DNA of 9,421 bases from Candidatus Moraniibacteriota bacterium (GTDB taxonomy: Bacteria; Patescibacteriota; Minisyncoccia; Moranbacterales; GCA-2747515). The translations under genes were made by a program, and so were the position numbers. Shown piece after piece: positions 6,755-9,421 of this stretch. The notes beneath the pieces are model-generated. The model did no database searches. It was not told the origin of the DNA and saw nothing but the letters and a program-made list of their open reading frames with translations. Every line of letters begins with the position of its first letter. Position 1 is the stretch's first letter. The stretch lies in assembly GCA_027031945.1 (NCBI GenBank), contig JALVPE010000094.1, forward strand, positions 1-9,421, given 5' to 3'.

Positions 6755-6812
6755 ACACCCTTAAATGGAAGTTAAAAATTTATACATCCCTAAATGGAAG
6801 TTAAAAATTTAT
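6755..6812. repeat. Tandem direct repeat, two 29-base units
   Basis: Units 6755-6783 and 6784-6812 match at 27 of 29 positions; the last 23 bases of the pattern (6762-6784 and 6791-6813) are identical. The array lies 23 bases beyond the stop of the dockerin gene and continues into short AT-rich repeats of a TTATAATT type up to about 6835. No strong hairpin is evident, so it is not a classical terminator. Function unknown. Confidence 0.8.
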
Positions 6813-6835
6813 AATTTATAATTCATCATTTATAA

Positions 6836-8677
6836 TTAATTCATACACCATCCCGTTGTACTCATATCCAACCCCAAACTATCTCTTAATATCAACATAG
6901 CATCAGTAGAATCTGTATCTCCGTCACAGTCTGCATCTCCGGTGATTGAAGATGATTGCCAATTTGTTCCACTCATATCCAGATTTACAGAGTTTCTTAA
7001 AGTTAACATAGCATCGGTGGAATTGATTTGGGAGTTATTGTCTACATCGGCACGGTATTGGTTGGAGGGGGTGTATTCAAAAGCTCCCATATCCCAGGCT
7101 GAACCTTGGGGACGAGTGTGATTTTCGATATCTTTTTTAATGTCTACGCCAAAAGTAGTTTGATATAATGCATATACTGAAGACAAAACCCCACTGTCTC
7201 TGGCCGGGCTGGTGCTTTGCAGGTCCCGATTATTACTGGGGTTAACATACATCGGGTCACTCTCCATGTTGTCGTATGCAGGAGTTCCTAAATCAAAACT
7301 TGCCACACTTGTATAGTCACTTCCGCCATATCTCAATGCCACACCTGCGGAACGATAGAATAGGTTATCGTGAATCTCATCTCCAGTTGTCTGACTGGTA
7401 AGCGCTAGATCCTTACCAGTAGATTCAGGCCGATTGGTAATAATATTATTAACGATTTCAGTAGTATTATCATGAGCTATATCGACAATTCCACTATCAC
7501 AATTGTCTATAGTATTATTTACAATCGCTTGAATATTTCCACTCCCCCATAATCCTATACCAGCTTCTTCGTAAGCATAATTTCCGGAATATACTCCGTC
7601 ACGCTCTACATCAGTAATTAAATTACCAATAATATAGTGATGAAGCACATCATCAGTATTGTCAGACGAACCCTTAATACCAAACCTACCACCAATTATT
7701 GTATTATAAATAAACCAAATATAATCATTGTGATATTGAAAACCAAGACCTTTGGCTTCTGACCATGATGTATCAATTATATCATGAATATAATTTTCCG
7801 AAAAAACACAATATTCAGCAAATTTAACACCCGCACCAGCTTGTCTTGTATTATATACATTATTACGTCCAAAATAAATATGATGACAATTATTTACGCC
7901 GTGAGATTTATAAACTCCACCGATCTGACCTCCCGAACCGGAACCATGATGAATCTCATTATCCAAAATCCAAACATTTGAACTCCAATTGCCCACAGTA
8001 ACAATATGAGCATCATCATCATTTGGCGATGAAATGTTACCGGTATTATGTATTTCATTATTATAAATAATAATGTTTTGACTTGCACTTCCTGAACTAT
8101 TTCCAATAATTCCGACACCTGAATTTCTAACCATGGCGGTATTCCCAACAACTTCAGCATTACGAAAAAGAATATTATTTGCTCCGTATCCACTTACCGA
8201 AGAACCAATCTGTAACATACCATGACCATTTGTTCCCGTTGATCCATCTATAGATATATCTGATATATACAAATAGCTACCATACACTATGCACTTTGAA
8301 GAAGCTGTATTTATCTTGCCTGTCCCGTCATAATTAATGATCCAAATAGGATTGCTACTCGTTCCATTCGCATGCAACCATATTGCCCCAGCATTAGTAT
8401 AGGAATAGTCTCCTTGCAATGCTATAACGGCTCCCGCCGGAATTGGATTGGGAATGGTTTTCCTCGGGGCTGATGGAGTACCATAAGTATGACTATTTGA
8501 TCCGATTTGATAATTTATAAAATAATATCCGGCCTGTTCTGATGTCCACGAAGAAGGTAACGACGGAGCTACAATATCTGGCTCTATCCACGGCTGAGGT
8601 ATTCCAATGGGATAATCATAAGCCAAGACAAAGTTAAACGGTAACAATAAGAAAATTAACAACAGTATTTTTTTCAT
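6836..8677 (-). CDS. Secreted parallel beta-helix protein with C-terminal dockerin-like module
   Basis: Complete 613-residue exported protein. Residues 1-19 are a signal peptide (cleavage after FVLA), followed by the YDYPIGIPQP motif. Residues about 80-430 carry many right-handed parallel beta-helix rungs, seen as repeated N-N-x-I/V and 'I(I/V)xNNxIxN'-type steps (for example IIIYNNEIHNTG, VWILDNEIHHGSG, FSENYIHD, IVNNTIDNCDSG, EIVNNIITN). A closing segment (about 470-535) has the DxxxRPQGxxxDMGAFEY signature that ends many such proteins. Residues 542-613 hold two EF-like dockerin calcium loops (D-V-D-N-N...N..D and D-A-D-C-D-G-D...D..D), each followed by STDAMLxLR. Beta-helix folds often bind or cleave polysaccharides, and dockerins bind cohesins; no catalytic residues can be assigned, so enzyme activity is unproven. 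The gene lies between two paralogues and has its own promoter; no Shine-Dalgarno site is seen. Confidence 0.88.
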   Translation of the reverse strand: MKKILLLIFLLLPFNFVLAYDYPIGIPQPWIEPDIVAPSLPSSWTSEQAGYYFINYQIGSNSHTYGTPSAPRKTIPNPIPAGAVIALQGDYSYTNAGAIWLHANGTSSNPIWIINYDGTGKINTASSKCIVYGSYLYISDISIDGSTGTNGHGMLQIGSSVSGYGANNILFRNAEVVGNTAMVRNSGVGIIGNSSGSASQNIIIYNNEIHNTGNISSPNDDDAHIVTVGNWSSNVWILDNEIHHGSGSGGQIGGVYKSHGVNNCHHIYFGRNNVYNTRQAGAGVKFAEYCVFSENYIHDIIDTSWSEAKGLGFQYHNDYIWFIYNTIIGGRFGIKGSSDNTDDVLHHYIIGNLITDVERDGVYSGNYAYEEAGIGLWGSGNIQAIVNNTIDNCDSGIVDIAHDNTTEIVNNIITNRPESTGKDLALTSQTTGDEIHDNLFYRSAGVALRYGGSDYTSVASFDLGTPAYDNMESDPMYVNPSNNRDLQSTSPARDSGVLSSVYALYQTTFGVDIKKDIENHTRPQGSAWDMGAFEYTPSNQYRADVDNNSQINSTDAMLTLRNSVNLDMSGTNWQSSSITGDADCDGDTDSTDAMLILRDSLGLDMSTTGWCMN

Positions 8678-8712
8678 TCGATTTTTTAAATTAATTTATT
8701 CTCTTTATTTTT

Positions 8713-8741
8713 ATTATACAACCATTTATTATAAATACCAA
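8713..8741 (-). promoter_or_regulatory. Promoter of the intact beta-helix/dockerin gene
   Basis: On the minus strand TTGGTA (8736-8741), a 17-base spacer ending GGTTG, and a perfect TATAAT (8713-8718) followed by AAAAATAAAGA. The geometry and the bases around the -10 box match those upstream of the truncated paralogue. The predicted start is near 8706, giving a leader of about 30 bases. Confidence 0.7.
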
Positions 8742-8759
8742 CTTTGTTTCCTTAAGGGA

Positions 8760-8773
8760 TTAACAAAATAAAC
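8760..8773 (-). promoter_or_regulatory. Conserved 14-base block upstream of the promoter (copy 2)
   Basis: The second copy of GTTTATTTTGTTAA (minus strand), 18 bases upstream of the -35 box and 21 bases beyond the stop of the next gene upstream. It is the same sequence and same spacing as at 6681-6694. A short palindrome CCTTAAGG (8750-8757) lies between the block and the -35 here but not in the other copy. Confidence 0.5.
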
Positions 8774-8794
8774 TTTAGACTTTCTACTTTTGAC

Positions 8795-9421
8795 TTAGTT
8801 CCCACACCATCCCGTTGTACTCATATCCAATCCCAAACTATCTCTTAATATCAACATAGCATCAGTGGAATCTGTATCTCCATCACAATCTGCATCTCCG
8901 GTGGTTGAGGATGATTGCCAATTTGTTCCACTCATGTCTAATCCCAGAGAGTTTCTGAGAGTTAACATTGCGTCCGTGGAATTGATTTGAGAATTGTTGT
9001 CTACATCGGCACGAAGATTGGTAGAGGAAATATATTCGAAAGCTCCCATATCCCAGCCATTGCCTTGGGGTCTAGTATTATTTTCAATGTCTTTTTTAAT
9101 GTTTACACCAAAGGTTGTTTGATACAAAGCATATACATCAGTAGATAAAGCAGTTGAAGCTAAAGCTGTATCACGCGCAAAACTACTCGATTGAAGATGA
9201 AAATCATTAACTGAAACAAATTGAGGGTTGGAATTACTACATGATTGTCCCAAACCGGTATTAGATTGAAAATCAGTCAAATTATAAACCGTATTTCCCC
9301 ACTTAATCTTTTCAGCATCATCATTTGATCTAATAATATTATTTTTTACGATTGCACGAGTGTTATTGTTGTCTTCAATCCATATTTCTTGTCCACGAAG
9401 TGAAGCGTCTACAATAATATT
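8795..9421 (-). CDS. Secreted beta-helix protein with dockerin-like module, 5' part outside the window
   Basis: The frame is open to the right edge without a stop, so only the C-terminal 208 residues are seen; the TTG near 9280 is an internal codon and not the start. The visible part opens with beta-helix-like steps (NIIVDASLRG, AIVKNNIIRS), then the closing segment YALYQTTFGVNIKKDIEN and RPQGNGWDMGAFEY, shared nearly word for word with the gene at 6836-8677. It ends with the same dockerin-like module: 68 of 72 residues are identical, and about 188 of 210 bases over 8804-9013 against 6845-7054 with no gap. The part before the closing segment is much less alike, so the C-terminal half was duplicated more recently or kept uniform by recombination. 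By analogy the missing start should carry a signal peptide. Its function is unknown beyond probable surface or extracellular carbohydrate-related work. Confidence 0.85.
   Translation of the reverse strand, partial: NIIVDASLRGQEIWIEDNNNTRAIVKNNIIRSNDDAEKIKWGNTVYNLTDFQSNTGLGQSCSNSNPQFVSVNDFHLQSSSFARDTALASTALSTDVYALYQTTFGVNIKKDIENNTRPQGNGWDMGAFEYISSTNLRADVDNNSQINSTDAMLTLRNSLGLDMSGTNWQSSSTTGDADCDGDTDSTDAMLILRDSLGLDMSTTGWCGN

Noticed and set aside
6741..6757. GTGT...ACAC inverted repeat as an operator
   Set aside because: Only a 4-bp arm with an 8-base gap, expected by chance, and it is not near either promoter.
6755..6812. CRISPR array
   Set aside because: Only two units placed directly end to end with no spacers between them, so it is a tandem repeat.
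7894..8193. 99-residue leftward open frame inside the beta-helix gene
   Set aside because: It is an alternative frame of the supported 613-residue gene and has no start signal or similarity.
3729..9421. Use of UGA as a sense codon (as in Gracilibacteria)
   Set aside because: The HAD phosphatase ends naturally at TGA, tryptophan is encoded by TGG, and the long genes have no internal TGA in frame.

Overview
The window is AT-rich bacterial DNA in which all but one of the protein genes lie on the minus strand. Several traits suggest a small-genome member of the Patescibacteria (candidate phyla radiation). These are an FtsK translocase with a long acidic linker followed by a RodZ-like cell-shape protein, an isolated PurE-like protein with no other purine gene nearby, and secreted beta-helix proteins ending in dockerin-like modules. 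Shine-Dalgarno sequences are mostly weak, and TAA and TGA both appear to act as ordinary stops. The taxonomic placement is inference from these traits; no marker gene such as rRNA is present.

Region 1 (1-4244) is cell-cycle and envelope housekeeping, read leftward. It holds a YqeG-like HAD phosphatase, then ftsK, then 53 bases downstream a RodZ-like protein (cytoplasmic HTH, one membrane helix, external Ig-like and DUF4115-like domains). A promoter for a further leftward gene sits at the extreme left edge. Region 2 (4245-4972) is a divergent promoter region, with a very good sigma-70 promoter and Shine-Dalgarno site driving the only rightward gene, a PurE/AIR-carboxylase-like protein. That gene ends at a hairpin that can terminate transcription from both sides, because the next gene converges on it.

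Region 3 (4973-6167) contains a leftward lipoprotein gene of unknown function. Next to it is a dead fragment of an IS256-type insertion sequence: the transposase is frameshifted and cut off before its catalytic domain. The outer end of this element lies inside, and truncates, a secreted beta-helix gene of which only the N-terminal 140 or so residues remain (6158-6592).

Region 4 (6158-9421) is a leftward cluster of related secreted proteins: the broken copy, one complete 613-residue protein (signal peptide, parallel beta-helix, C-terminal dockerin-like pair of calcium loops), and the C-terminal part of a third that runs off the right edge. The broken and complete copies share a 19-residue signal peptide, a proline-rich motif right after it, and almost superimposable promoters. 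The promoters carry an identical 14-base block at the same distance upstream of the -35 box. The complete and partial copies share a dockerin-like module with about 188 of 210 identical bases. This looks like an expanding, co-regulated family of surface or secreted carbohydrate-interacting proteins that share one anchoring or docking module, and it is the most interesting part of the window. Its partner (a cohesin-like receptor) is not visible here.
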